A stretch of DNA of 64,000 bases from CAVOGJ01 sp963695405 (GCA_963695405.1 CAVOGJ010000006.1:346128-410127); one strand, 5' to 3'; shown: positions 18,720-28,458, counted from the first letter of the stretch. Notes: generated by a model from the sequence alone, not told the origin. Made by a program: numbers and translations.

Positions 18720-18757
18720 TCGCGTATCTGTCGTTGCCGGGGGCGCTGTGCAGGGAC

Positions 18758-19507
18758 CTACGGGGCGGTGGCGTCTGGATGCGGATAAACGGGCAGGCGT
18801 TTCCCCCATAAGAGGAGCGCTTGCCAGTAAATGCCAAGAAATACTTTGTGTGTCATGAAAGGGAAGGAAATGAGTGCCCAGGCGAGAGTGCCGTCGGAAA
18901 TGGAACGCTTCTCGAGGGTCAGCAACGCAGCAAAGGACTGATTTTCGTCTCGCCAGTTTTGGATTTCAATAGCGATGCGACGGTCGGCGTGACGAATCCC
19001 CCAATGATAACGCATGTTCATCGGCATGAAAGGCGAGACGTGAAACGCTTTCGAAGTACTAGCTTCTGCGGTGCCTGCCAGAATCTCCGGTCCTAAAACG
19101 TAGCAGTGCCGCTCATTCCAGGGCGTGTTGTGAACCTCGGCCACGACAGCCACAAGATCGCTGTCGCTTTCGTCAAAGCAGAAGTAGAAAGCCACCGGGC
19201 TGATGAAGAACCCGAAATAGCGCAGATGAGTTAACAAGCGGATCGGCCCCGACGGGCGTGTCCCGAGGGCTTGCTGCACCATGTGGCGGATCGTCTCGTC
19301 GAGCGGTTGTCCGGACGGACCGACGTGGTCGCGACGGCGAAACCAGGCGACAGCGGGCCCCTTCGCCGACCAAAACCATCGCCCGCGAAAGACTTCGTCG
19401 ATTTCCGCAAGATCAAGATAGAGCATGTACAGTTTGTAGCGAAACGCGTGCGGCTTCGGCAGAAAACGACGATGACGGACCGATCCCAGATACAAACAAC
19501 TGTGCAT
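18758..19507 (-). CDS. DUF1365 protein
   Basis: A 249-residue DUF1365 member. The N-terminus LGSVRHRRFLPKPHAFRY, the stretch LLTHLRYFGFFISPVAFYFC and HVSPFMPMNMRYHW are all characteristic. The family almost always sits between a COG2907 FAD oxidoreductase and a CFA synthase, exactly as here. The biochemical role is not known; from context it may handle lipid substrates or intermediates. The gene starts 63 bases after the oxidoreductase stop and overlaps the CFA synthase. Confidence 0.88.
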   Translation of the reverse strand: MHSCLYLGSVRHRRFLPKPHAFRYKLYMLYLDLAEIDEVFRGRWFWSAKGPAVAWFRRRDHVGPSGQPLDETIRHMVQQALGTRPSGPIRLLTHLRYFGFFISPVAFYFCFDESDSDLVAVVAEVHNTPWNERHCYVLGPEILAGTAEASTSKAFHVSPFMPMNMRYHWGIRHADRRIAIEIQNWRDENQSFAALLTLEKRSISDGTLAWALISFPFMTHKVFLGIYWQALLLWGKRLPVYPHPDATAP

Positions 19508-19570
19508 GATTTGTTTGGCCTCAACGGATTGGGCCCGTTTGCTCCGGTCGGCGAGTCAACCACCTGCGGC

Positions 19571-20848
19571 TCACGATCGCGAGCGCTCTGGACAATGCGG
19601 CAGGGTGACTTGAAACTCGGACGACAACTGGTCGCAAACAGCTAAGGCACTCTTTACCCCGTCCTCATGGAATCCATTTCCCCAGTAGGCCCCGCAGAAA
19701 GATGTGCGATTGGGGCCGATCAGCAGCGAGTGTTGTCGTTGTGCTGCTGCACGCCCGGTGCTAAAGATGGGATGCGCGTATGCGATTTTCCGCAAAATTC
19801 GCTTGGGATTGATCATCGATTCACCGTTGAGGGTCACGCAAAATACGTCTTCGGCAGTGATGCCCTGCAGGATATTCATGGCATAGGTGACGAGAACTTT
19901 TTCCGACGGACAGGCTGGGATCCGATAGTTCCAGCTGGCCCACGCCCGCTGCCGATGCGGCAGAAGCGACCAGTCGGTATGCAGTATTGCTTCGTTCTTT
20001 TCGTACGGAAACGCGCCCAGCACGCGTTTTTCCAGGTCGGTCGCTTCTTTGCCCAGGATCTTGAGGGCTTGATCGCTATGGCAAGCGAACACCACATGAT
20101 CGAACTCCCTTGTCCAGTGACTCGTGTGAACGGTGACGCGATCGACGTGACGTGACACGCCAATGACGGGACAACAGACATGAGTTCGCATCGCCGATTT
20201 TGCCAGCATTGCCCGGATGTAATTCCGCGAGCCGCCGCAAATCACTCGCCACTGCGGCCGGTCGCGCAGGCTGAGTAGGCCATGGTTGCGATAGAACTCG
20301 ATGATAAATTTCATCGGAAACTGTCCGATCTTGCCGGCGGGACAGGACCAAATGGCCGCTGCCATCGGATAGAAGTAACGCTGGACGAAGTGTTCGCCGA
20401 AACGGGCCTCACGAAAGTACTCTTCCACGGTCAGCGTATCCGCCAGGCCGTCCGCGTCCGCTTGGCGATTGAAGCGCAAGATATCCAGCACGAACCGATA
20501 GAATTCGATGCTCGCCAGGTTGCGTCGTTGAGCAAACAGCCCATCCAGATCGCCACCCCGGAACTCGAAGCCGCTGCGATCACAACGCACGCTAAAGGAC
20601 ATGTTCGTCGGCTGGGATGCAATCTCCAGTTCATCAAGCAAGCGACAGAAGTTTGGATAGGTGCGGTCATTGAACACGATAAAACCTGTGTCGACCGCAT
20701 AACTCGATCCGCCGCTCGTCACATCCAGAGTGTTCGTGTGCCCACCCAGATAATCCTGGGCTTCGATCAGGTCAACCTCGTGCCGTTTCGACAGTATGTA
20801 GGCCGAGGTCAGGCCAGAGATGCCGGCGCCAATGATTGCTACGTTCAC
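19571..20848 (-). CDS. FAD/NAD(P)-dependent oxidoreductase (COG2907, amine-oxidase fold)
   Basis: A flavoprotein of about 425 residues. VAIIGAGISGLTSAYIL is the dinucleotide-binding motif, followed by YLGGHTNTL and DTGFIVFNDRTYPNF; the C-terminus has FCGAYWGNGFHEDGVKSAL. The GTG at 20848 sits right before the FAD motif and is my chosen start, although the frame is open further up to an ATG at 21046 and no clear ribosome binding site exists at either. It leads the operon with DUF1365, CFA synthase, DUF1295 and a second methyltransferase. By fold and context it probably desaturates or oxidises the acyl chain. Related flavoproteins act in bacterial furan fatty acid synthesis, which makes that a candidate product. 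Confidence 0.82.
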   Translation of the reverse strand: MNVAIIGAGISGLTSAYILSKRHEVDLIEAQDYLGGHTNTLDVTSGGSSYAVDTGFIVFNDRTYPNFCRLLDELEIASQPTNMSFSVRCDRSGFEFRGGDLDGLFAQRRNLASIEFYRFVLDILRFNRQADADGLADTLTVEEYFREARFGEHFVQRYFYPMAAAIWSCPAGKIGQFPMKFIIEFYRNHGLLSLRDRPQWRVICGGSRNYIRAMLAKSAMRTHVCCPVIGVSRHVDRVTVHTSHWTREFDHVVFACHSDQALKILGKEATDLEKRVLGAFPYEKNEAILHTDWSLLPHRQRAWASWNYRIPACPSEKVLVTYAMNILQGITAEDVFCVTLNGESMINPKRILRKIAYAHPIFSTGRAAAQRQHSLLIGPNRTSFCGAYWGNGFHEDGVKSALAVCDQLSSEFQVTLPHCPERSRS

Positions 20849-21079
20849 ACGATTGCCTGGCGAAAAGTGGAGCTGCTGGAACCCAATAGCATACGCAACG
20901 ACAGACCCCCCATTAACCGCCAGCCAACACTTTCCAATTTTCCCACGCTGCCTGGTCTTCCTGATCGTCAGTTCTTCACCGGACGTCAAAACCAATGAAG
21001 GCGGCTTGTGACTCGAGTTTCGCATCTCGCCCACTCGATATCTCATCGAGGTCTGGCATTATTGGAAGGCACTCGAACC

Positions 21080-21961
21080 ATGGTCGTCAAGAAGCCGCGT
21101 CGCATCGGGTTGCCGCCGTCCCGGATGGTCACCCGGTTTTCCGAACACGAGACGTCCGCCGCACGAGCGGAGCGGCTGGCGCCGATCCGCGCCAATTACC
21201 GGGCCCCGCGGGTGACGCGAAGAACCGATGCGGCTGGGAAACTGGTGTCTCGAAAGCATCTGCTCGCGTTTTTCATCGCGTTTCTGCCCCTCATCCTCCT
21301 GCTGCGAACGACACCGTCGCCGAGGCCGACAAAGACCCTGGAGCAGGACGTGGTTCGGCAAAGTCGATGGTATGTTGGCGACGACGCATCCCAAATCGCG
21401 ACCAGCCTCACCAAGGCCGAGCCGCCGCCCGTCCCTCCGGCGCCGCCCATGGCATCCCTGAACGGGACGCTTCTGCTCTTGAATGCCCCGACGAAGGCAG
21501 CCACTTCTTCCGGTGGCGGCAATTTCCCGTCGCAGCGGCCCACATGGACCAACCAGAATCGACCATCCCGACCGATGGCCAGCGGTAAGTCGCTGATACC
21601 GCCAGCGAATACGAAGCCGACGGATCGAGAGCCGGACCGAGGGGGACCCGCCGAGTTCTTTCCATCTGCCATGGCCGAAACGCTCGAGCAGCGCGACGAA
21701 GCAGCTTGGACCCTACCTCAGGATGAGGACTTCGACGAATTCGTGGAAGCCGAAGAATTCGATATGGAGGTACCGCAACCGCCCAACTCGTCCGATACCG
21801 TGCCGCGGACCGATCGGCGACCGGGATTGGCCAATCCGGCGAACCGTACGCTGTCCGTCCAAGATGTTTTCTTGATGGACCCAGCGGATGACGAAGGCGA
21901 ATTCACCGATTCCTCGCTGTTACCGTTCACACGTCAAATCTTGGAAGCGACCGATCCGTAG
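21080..21961 (+). CDS. single-pass membrane protein of unknown function
   Basis: I do not recognise this 293-residue protein. A basic N-terminal 60 residues precede one membrane helix (about 61-76, LLAFFIAFLPLILLLR). A proline- and serine-rich linker follows, then an acidic segment (EDEDFDEFVEAEEFDME). The topology suggests a cytoplasmic N-terminus and an extended periplasmic tail. ATG 21080 has GGAAGG upstream. It diverges from the lipid operon, which could mean shared control, but nothing more can be said. Confidence 0.55.
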   Translation: MVVKKPRRIGLPPSRMVTRFSEHETSAARAERLAPIRANYRAPRVTRRTDAAGKLVSRKHLLAFFIAFLPLILLLRTTPSPRPTKTLEQDVVRQSRWYVGDDASQIATSLTKAEPPPVPPAPPMASLNGTLLLLNAPTKAATSSGGGNFPSQRPTWTNQNRPSRPMASGKSLIPPANTKPTDREPDRGGPAEFFPSAMAETLEQRDEAAWTLPQDEDFDEFVEAEEFDMEVPQPPNSSDTVPRTDRRPGLANPANRTLSVQDVFLMDPADDEGEFTDSSLLPFTRQILEATDP

Positions 21962-22227
21962 CGATGCCGAGAAGTTGCGTGCTCACGATGGCTTGGGCCT
22001 TCGATCGGTCGGTTTTCGCTGACTCATGCTTCACGCATGCTGAATAGGCAACCAGCTGCGATCCCCCAAAGTGCCTGCGGGTCTTCAGCCACTGGGTGTG
22101 CCCAAACCTCGCGGCGACTCGCACCCATGCCTTGCCTTTTCGCCCGCGAATGCCACACTACGGCCAGTCGCCGACAGTTGACCGTCGCTTAACGGACCAA
22201 AATTCGGATTTGCCCTGAGGTTTGAGA

Positions 22228-22779
22228 ATGCACATTGTGGTTGTTTGTGGAACGAATCGTGACGGAGCAATTTCTCGCAAGTTGACGGCGAGCGTCGCCG
22301 ATTGTTACCGACCGTTGGTGTCGTCCGTTGACGTATTGGATATGGCTGAGTTGCCGACCGAGACGTTGCTGGGCTCGGCTTACGAAGAGAAACCTGAGTC
22401 AACTTCCAAGATGGTGGATCGGTTCCTACTGGCGGATGGGGTCGTGTTTATCGTGCCGGAATACAACGGCAGCTATCCGGGAGTCCTCAAGCTGTTCGTG
22501 GATATGTTGCCGTTTCCTCGAGGGTTCGATGCCCGCCCTTGTGCATTCATTGGGTTGGCCGCCGGCCACTTTCGCAGCCTGCGGGCCGTGGAACACTTTC
22601 AGCAGGTTGCCGCCTATCGCAACGCCCATCTCTTTCCACGACGCGTATTCATCGGGGACAGCTACAAGCAGTTTGACGAAGGCGACCAGTTGGTTGACGC
22701 CGAGTTGAAGACTCGGATTGAGGATCAGGCGACCGGATTCTGCAAATTCATTGCCTCCATCAAAGGCAGTGGTCACTAA
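22228..22779 (+). CDS. NADPH-dependent FMN reductase family protein
   Basis: A flavodoxin-fold protein of 183 residues. VVCGTNRDGAISRKL is the FMN phosphate loop region, and FIVPEYNGSYPGVLKLFVD is the signature second loop (PEYNGS). Such enzymes reduce FMN, quinones, azo compounds or chromate with NAD(P)H. ATG 22228 is preceded by TGAGG at suitable spacing. Confidence 0.85.
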   Translation: MHIVVVCGTNRDGAISRKLTASVADCYRPLVSSVDVLDMAELPTETLLGSAYEEKPESTSKMVDRFLLADGVVFIVPEYNGSYPGVLKLFVDMLPFPRGFDARPCAFIGLAAGHFRSLRAVEHFQQVAAYRNAHLFPRRVFIGDSYKQFDEGDQLVDAELKTRIEDQATGFCKFIASIKGSGH

Positions 22780-22916
22780 AGTGAACATCATCTCCGCCGT
22801 CACTTAGTCGACTGTCGGATCGCACCGGCGATCAGGGTACGAATGACGATGGCGGGGAACTCGCTGGCAAATCCTCCGCTGCGCGGGCTAACAATCAAAG
22901 GTGTTTTCAGAACCTC

Positions 22917-23960
22917 ATGAATCCGTCGGCAAATTCGCGAACGTTTGGCGAGACGAGTGACGGGACCGCCGCGCGGCTGTACACACTTGCAAATCGCCGT
23001 GGAATCAGTGTCGATGTCTGCGACTTCGGTTGTACGATCGTCTCGATTCGGGTGCCCAATCGGCACGGCGCGGTCGCCGACGTAGCACTGGGGCACAAGT
23101 CGGTCGGAGATTATGAACGCAGCCCGCACTATCTGGGGTGTGTGGTGGGGCGGTACGCCAATCGAATCGCCCACGGCCGCTTCGAGCTGGATGGAGCGCC
23201 GTACGAGCTTGCCTGCAACAATGGTCCGCACCACTTGCATGGCGGCAACCGTGGGTGGCACGCGTACGTCTGGCGTGTTGTAGAGTCCACGACAGGTCGG
23301 ATAAGGCTGTCCCATGTCAGCGTCGATGGCGACGAAGGATTTCCGGGACGCGTCGTTGCCACGTGCACCTATACGCTGTCGGAGGAAAATGAGCTAACGA
23401 TGCAGTTCGATGCCGTGACGGACAAAGCGACGGTGATCAACCTCACGAACCACTCGTACTTCAATCTGGCCGGTCATGATAGCGGGCCAATCAGCGACCA
23501 AGTATTGCAACTACTGGCTGAACGCTACACGCCAGCGGATAAATCGCAGATTCCGACAGGAGAGATCAGAAAGGTGATCGGCACGCCTTACGATTTTACG
23601 ACACCCAAACCTATCGGTCGTGATCTCGAGACGGGCGATGAAGAGTTGCAACGCTGCCATGGATACGACCACAACTTTGTTCTGTCAAATTCGGCACCAT
23701 TCAGGTTGGCCGCGATCGCCCACGACGACGCCAGCGGCAGGTTCCTGGAAGTCCGCACGACGGAACCTGGCTTGCAGCTCTACACGGCAAACTGGCTGGA
23801 AGAAACGGGCAAGGCGCCTTATGCGGCCCACCACGGTTTTTGCCTGGAGACCCAGCATTTTCCAGATTCACCTAATCAGCCGGCATTTCCGACGACTGTG
23901 CTCCGACCTGGGGAAAGATACAATAGCGTGACGTCCCTAAAATTTGGCTGCCACTCCTGA
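22917..23960 (+). CDS. galM: aldose 1-epimerase (galactose mutarotase)
   Basis: Interconverts alpha and beta anomers of aldoses. The 347-residue sequence shows VVGRYANRIAHGRF, NNGPHHLHGG with the catalytic His, NLTNHSYFNLAGH with the second His, YDHNFVL, and the catalytic Glu in GFCLETQHFPDSPNQ. All key residues are present and the length is normal. It has no signal peptide, so it acts in the cytoplasm. Sugar-oxidation genes lie about 9 kb upstream; no operon link is visible. Confidence 0.92.
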   Translation: MNPSANSRTFGETSDGTAARLYTLANRRGISVDVCDFGCTIVSIRVPNRHGAVADVALGHKSVGDYERSPHYLGCVVGRYANRIAHGRFELDGAPYELACNNGPHHLHGGNRGWHAYVWRVVESTTGRIRLSHVSVDGDEGFPGRVVATCTYTLSEENELTMQFDAVTDKATVINLTNHSYFNLAGHDSGPISDQVLQLLAERYTPADKSQIPTGEIRKVIGTPYDFTTPKPIGRDLETGDEELQRCHGYDHNFVLSNSAPFRLAAIAHDDASGRFLEVRTTEPGLQLYTANWLEETGKAPYAAHHGFCLETQHFPDSPNQPAFPTTVLRPGERYNSVTSLKFGCHS

Positions 23961-24023
23961 CACCGGGCGAAACCCCGGCCATGGCGCATCCCCACGTCTC
24001 CCGCTGGTTTCGCCGGATCACCG

Positions 24024-25742
24024 ATGATCATATTTTGCTTTCGCTCTCCGGTGCGTTGGACCTTTTTCGGTTCGTGCTTGCTGCTCGTCGTTAGCCTTGC
24101 TAAAGGCGCGGACCACCTGAAGCAGGTCCAAACCGCTGCGATTGTTGAAGGTCGATCTCCGGTGGCTCATTGGGGGTGGCGAAACGACGTCTACGCCCAC
24201 TGGTCCACGCATTCGAATCGCCTCATCCCCGTATACACTTACGGGACATTCGAGGCCGGACCGTCGATCGATCTGAGGGATTATCAAGGAGCTAACAGCG
24301 CGTACCGCTCGGCCGAAAAGCTCACCGCCCTCTACGGTCAGGTCCCCAAGAACACACTCTCGCCGGCTGCGGAGTATATGGATCAGACCGACCTCTATCG
24401 ATTGCAGCGCGCTGCGGCGGCCGCTGGAAGGAAGCACATTTTTCTCGTGATCTTTGATGGAATGGACTGGCATACGACCCGCGCCGCCGCCGTCCACAAT
24501 CTGCAGGCCATATCCTACGACGATGGCCGCGGTCAAGGAACGTTTTTTCAAGAATTCACCGCGGACGGCTCAAGCCAGTTTGGTTGGATGGTTACGACCC
24601 CGTTCTGTAAAGATGCGGAGTTTGATGTCGATACACAGACCGTCACAGCAGCCGGCAAAGAGCCACGCGGCGGATACGATTCGACTCGTGGAGGTGCCAC
24701 CCCCTGGGACGCACCGAGTGAGGAGGAGTACCTGATTTCGGGCGAGTCACCGGGGCCGCGTCACGCATTCACCGACTCGGCTTCCTCGGCCACTAGCATG
24801 ACGACAGGTATCAAGACCTATAACGGAGCAATCAACGTCGATCCCGCCGGAAAACAAGTCCCCACGATCGCCAGCCAATTGCAGGCCGACGGCTGGTCGG
24901 TCGGAGCGATCAGCAGCGTGCCGGTCAGCCATGCCACCGTGGCGGCTGTCTACGCCCACAATGTCAGCCGAGATGACTACCAGGATCTGACTTGCGATCT
25001 GGTCGGCCGACCGTCCGTCAGCCATCCCGTGCCTTTGGCGGGGCTGGATGTCCTGATCGCCGGCGGTTGGGGTGTCGTACGCGAAAAGGACGAAGGACAG
25101 GGAGAAAATTTTGTGCCCGGAAATGCGTACATTACCGAAGTCGACCTGGACGCCATCAACGTCGATCGGGGTGGTCGCTATGTCGTGGTTGAGCGGACCG
25201 CCGGAGTTGGTGGGGCCGTCGGACTCGAGCAAGCGGCACGGCGAGCAAGCCGTGAGGGCAAGCGGCTATTTGGCATGTTTGGCGTGGCCGCCGAAGGGCA
25301 CCTACCTTATGCAACAGCGGACGGAAATTGTGATCCGCCGCCCGGTAAGGCGCAGCGAGCCGAGCAGTACAGCCCGGCGGATGTCGCGGAGAACCCGACG
25401 TTGGCCGACCTGACGCGGGCCGCGCTCGAAGTGCTCGGCAGTCGTGGAAAACCGTTCTGGCTGATGATCGAGGCGGGGGATGTCGACTGGGCCTGTCACG
25501 ATAATAACCTCGACAATATGATCGGCGCGATCAACAGTGGTGATCAAGCTGTGCGTGCCGTGGCCGCCTGGGTCGAAGCGAACAGTAACTGGAACGAATC
25601 TTTGATGATCGTGACGGCGGACCATGGACACTATCTGGTCGTCGATGATCCGTCCGGGCTTGTTTCCTCAGCCACGAAGCCGCTGTCGGCAACCGACGCC
25701 GTCCCATCGGGAGCATCCCGATCTCCTGTGGCCGTTCCGTGA
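24024..25742 (+). CDS. secreted alkaline phosphatase family protein
   Basis: A 572-residue PhoA-superfamily enzyme with a signal peptide (about residues 1-28, ending in AKGAD). FLVIFDGMDW supplies a metal Asp and FTDSASSATSMTTG holds the serine nucleophile after Asp. LMIEAGDVDWACHDNN and IVTADHGHY supply the remaining metal ligands. It releases phosphate from organic esters in the periplasm. The last 30 residues are low in complexity and of uncertain relevance. The start is taken at the first ATG; no strong ribosome binding site is visible. Confidence 0.88.
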   Translation: MIIFCFRSPVRWTFFGSCLLLVVSLAKGADHLKQVQTAAIVEGRSPVAHWGWRNDVYAHWSTHSNRLIPVYTYGTFEAGPSIDLRDYQGANSAYRSAEKLTALYGQVPKNTLSPAAEYMDQTDLYRLQRAAAAAGRKHIFLVIFDGMDWHTTRAAAVHNLQAISYDDGRGQGTFFQEFTADGSSQFGWMVTTPFCKDAEFDVDTQTVTAAGKEPRGGYDSTRGGATPWDAPSEEEYLISGESPGPRHAFTDSASSATSMTTGIKTYNGAINVDPAGKQVPTIASQLQADGWSVGAISSVPVSHATVAAVYAHNVSRDDYQDLTCDLVGRPSVSHPVPLAGLDVLIAGGWGVVREKDEGQGENFVPGNAYITEVDLDAINVDRGGRYVVVERTAGVGGAVGLEQAARRASREGKRLFGMFGVAAEGHLPYATADGNCDPPPGKAQRAEQYSPADVAENPTLADLTRAALEVLGSRGKPFWLMIEAGDVDWACHDNNLDNMIGAINSGDQAVRAVAAWVEANSNWNESLMIVTADHGHYLVVDDPSGLVSSATKPLSATDAVPSGASRSPVAVP

Positions 25743-25935
25743 GCCGCGGTTCGAACCAGAACCAGCGGTCGTTTCACTCAGGAGAGAAGCGAGCAAGTCG
25801 CCGACGCGTGTGATGGAAACCGCTCAAGTCCAGTTGGATCATCAACCAGGTGCCGAGCGATCGAGTAGGGCGGTGTCGATCGGAACGGGGTCCCGACGCT
25901 TGGCCGTGTGAAATCATGGTGGAAACAAGCGGCGG

Positions 25936-25968
25936 ACTGGGTTCCCGGCTGCGCGGGAATGACGGTAA
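25936..25968. repeat. short inverted repeat in an intergenic spacer
   Basis: TTCCCG and CGGGAA flank a 6-base GC-rich loop just before AATGACGG. The sequence resembles small REP-like elements with the core GGGAATGAC seen in many bacterial genomes. There is no T run, so it is not a classical terminator. Only one copy was noticed. Confidence 0.3.
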
Positions 25969-26009
25969 AGACGGTTGCAGGCAGGTTCTTGATTCTGACT
26001 GCGGCCCTG

Positions 26010-26852
26010 CTATTCCTCTAACCTGGCGAGCAACCAGGCATGTAGCTCCAAGTGCCCAAACTTGCTGGCGACATCCAGCGGTGTCGTGGCGCCATGCAGG
26101 ACCCACAGGTATATATGGCCGCCGGCTGGCCCGCCCACGGGGTTCGTATGGCGACAGTGGCCCACCTGCGAGGTTAAGCCGGCCGGATCGTCGCGGACGA
26201 TCTGTTCCACGAGCGTTCGGTCGTTCAAAGCGCAAGCCATGAAAATGTCGGCAATGGCTCCCCGGGATAGTAGCCAGCGGCAGACCTCGGGACGGGCGAC
26301 CTGGTATTGAGCAGGTGTCGCCACATGGTCGACGTCGCGGGCTTCCATGTCGGCGCCGGCACTTAGCAGTAGGTCTGCTACCTCGACGGTTGCAGCCACA
26401 TGCAGGGGACGTTGGCCATCACCGGCGGGTCGATTCACGGCCGTCGGGTCTGAGGTCAGAAGTTGGCGTACCATTTCCAGGTCGCCCTGTTCCGCGGCAT
26501 GATGAATGCCAATGGTGGCTCCGCGTGCCACCAGGGCATCAAACTGTGGCCGATCGACGCCATCAAGCACGCCGAACCCACCTGCCCACCAGCGGCTACG
26601 TTCGTTCAGCCGAGCGCCGTGTTTCAGCAGCACGTCCACCGTGGCGAGATCATGTTTGGCCTGCAGCATGGCGGGCGCATCGAAGCAAAACCAATGGGCA
26701 TTGATATGATTGCGAAGGTTTGCGTCCGAGGCGAGAAGCTCGTCTAACTCCTTCGCCGCGTGAGATTTCACAAGTTGGATGAATTGCTTTCCGGAAGCAA
26801 AGTCCGGTTCACTTTGACAGAACGCTTCGGGCATATTGCCTGCACCCACCAA
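26010..26852 (-). CDS. ankyrin-repeat protein
   Basis: A 280-residue soluble protein with about five degenerate ankyrin repeats. Recognisable units include ATVDVLLKHGARLNERS, HHAAEQGDLEMVRQLL, RPLHVAATVEVADLLLSAGA and TPLDVASKFGHLELHAWLL. Ankyrin repeats mediate protein binding; no catalytic domain is attached and no signal peptide is seen. The partner is unknown. Confidence 0.85.
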   Translation of the reverse strand: MVGAGNMPEAFCQSEPDFASGKQFIQLVKSHAAKELDELLASDANLRNHINAHWFCFDAPAMLQAKHDLATVDVLLKHGARLNERSRWWAGGFGVLDGVDRPQFDALVARGATIGIHHAAEQGDLEMVRQLLTSDPTAVNRPAGDGQRPLHVAATVEVADLLLSAGADMEARDVDHVATPAQYQVARPEVCRWLLSRGAIADIFMACALNDRTLVEQIVRDDPAGLTSQVGHCRHTNPVGGPAGGHIYLWVLHGATTPLDVASKFGHLELHAWLLARLEE

Positions 26853-27018
26853 AGGCTGGAAATTGCGGTTTGCGGTGCGCGACGATTACAATACGGCGCT
26901 GTTCTCGTAGATGCACATCCTACTAGTGAAGAGATTGTAATTTACAGGAGGTCCGTGCCAAGCAGTCACCGAGGACCCTCCTGAGGCCAACGGTGAAGCA
27001 GGACCGAGGCGTACAAGC

Positions 27019-27718
27019 GTGCAAGCAACTGCCGATTCCACCGCTGCGACCGGAAAAACGCCTTCCGCTGACAGTGGAACTTCACGAAGCTCAGTTGGCC
27101 TTCCGTACATCGCGAAGCTGCTTCTCTTCTTGTTGGTGAGCAAGACGATTGTCTCGGTGCTCGTGACGCTGCGCGACTATTTTCCTCCCAATTTCAACTC
27201 GGCCTTTCTCCTGGGACGAAGCGGGTACTTTTTCGAATCGTATCAATGGGCTTTCTACACGCATGTGATCGCCGGGCCCTGCGTACTCGCCCTCGGTTTG
27301 CTGCTCGTCAGCGACTCGCTGCGACAACGATTTCCCCGCATCGAAAGGGTGGTCGCATCCAAGTCGCTGCCATCCTCTTACTGGTGACGCCGAGCGGATT
27401 GTGGATGTCGTGGTACCGCCGGGAGGTATCGTCACCGCACTCGGTTTTGCGGTCTTGGCCGTGGCGACCGCCACGTCCGCCGTGTTGGGCTGGCGGGCCG
27501 CCGTGCAGCGACGCTTCGCTGAGCATCGCCTTTGGATGCTACGCTGCTTCGCACTGCTGTGTTCCGCCGTGGTACTGCGAGTGATCGGAGGCCTGACCGA
27601 GTCGTTTGGTCTTGAGGGAACGTATCCGTACGCGGCGTGGCTGAGTTGGCTGGCCCCGCTAGTGGCTTTTGAGGGTTCGCGGCTCATTCGACGGCCGGTT
27701 CGCGTCCGGCGATCGTGA
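27019..27718 (+). CDS. DUF2306 membrane protein, two frameshifts
   Basis: Three overlapping frames together spell a four-helix DUF2306 protein of about 232 residues. The first frame ends within QRFPRI, the second supplies HRKGGRIQVAAILLLVTPSG, and the third supplies GGIVTALGFAVLAVATATSA and FAEHRLWMLRCFAL. The His and Arg positions that define DUF2306 are kept. Adding one base near 27340 (CCCCGC-ATCG) and one near 27415 (TGGTAC-CGCC) makes the gene continuous. Two deletions in 75 bases with otherwise perfect conservation suggest sequence error. The function of the family is unknown. Its 3' end overlaps the convergent DUF1559-like gene by 35 bases. Confidence 0.65.
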
Positions 27719-28094
27719 GCAGCGCCTGCCATTGTCCTTCGGAAAGGTCCAAGGGGAGTGATTGCGTGTGGTTGTCGAGAAATACCGCCGTGATGACTTC
27801 CGAGTGATTGCCTTCCGTGTCGACGGTGTAGGCAGGCGGAAGCGTGCCGTGCGCCGCCTCATAGGTTAGCACGGCACGCATGATTTGACGAAGGTTATTC
27901 AGACAGCCATTTCGGAGTGCCGTGTGTCGAACAGCCGTGCCACGACGCAGAGGCACGAAGAGAGCGATCAAGAGCAAACCGACTGCGACGAGCAAGGCGA
28001 CTCGTCCGATGAAGCCTAGAATGGATCGACGTTTTTTCGTCGGTTCGCTCGTTTGGCACGCTTCATCGGGGCTCTCAAACGGGTTATTTGACAT
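27684..28094 (-). CDS. miniature DUF1559-like membrane protein
   Basis: A 136-residue protein from ATG 28094 with GGGAGGTGAT upstream. The order is: a polar start, one transmembrane helix (ILGFIGRVALLVAVGLLLIA), CLNNLRQIMRAVLTYEAAHG followed by LPPAYTVD as in DUF1559 proteins, and a tail matching the DUF1559 end (LDLSEGQWQALLTIAG). The central 150 or more residues of normal family members are missing without loss of frame. Unlike the protein at 9111 it has no GFTIVE prepilin signal. Confidence 0.65.
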   Translation of the reverse strand: MSNNPFESPDEACQTSEPTKKRRSILGFIGRVALLVAVGLLLIALFVPLRRGTAVRHTALRNGCLNNLRQIMRAVLTYEAAHGTLPPAYTVDTEGNHSEVITAVFLDNHTQSLPLDLSEGQWQALLTIAGREPAVE

Positions 28095-28458
28095 GATATC
28101 ACCTCCCGGCGTCGAATCGATGCCGCGTCCGTCAAGCACTCAGTCGAGGCGAGTCGTTCGCTCCGTGATTTTAGCGGACAGCCACTGGGCCCCCAAGTCC
28201 GAGCGTCCCTTGCCGGAAATTGTGACGACGATCGGTGTGGTGCGCCCGGACATTGACGGTGGTGCATTGACGATTGGCGTGGCGCGCTCGGCCGTGCATG
28301 ATGAGGCATGAACGAGGAGCGATGGACCTTGATCAGCCCCGTAGGGGCGGACGGAACCAGCCCGGGGCAAAGTGCATGTGAGTTCCACGAACGTAAGCGC
28401 CGCCCTGGGTTCCTCTGGGTGACCGCTGTCGGGAGAACGGTCGATCCGCTTGTGGAGG
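28095..28458. other. intergenic region with a repeat element
   Basis: No gene is supported here. The region holds the ribosome binding site of the miniature DUF1559 gene at its left edge and, at 28334-28412, a GC-rich palindromic element described separately. Confidence 0.45.
28334..28412 (+). repeat. intergenic palindromic repeat, first copy
   Basis: The element opens with CAGCCCCGTAGGGGCGG, a palindrome (GCCCC/GGGGC). It continues with CAGCCCGGGGC and ends with GCCGCCCTGGG, so the arms could pair. A near-identical core occurs on the minus strand at 53455-53474. Similar intergenic elements (a CAGCCCCGAAGGGGC-type core followed by a CCCGGGG/CCCTGGG pair) are, from general knowledge, common in planctomycetes, verrucomicrobia and bacteroidetes. 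Confidence 0.5.
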
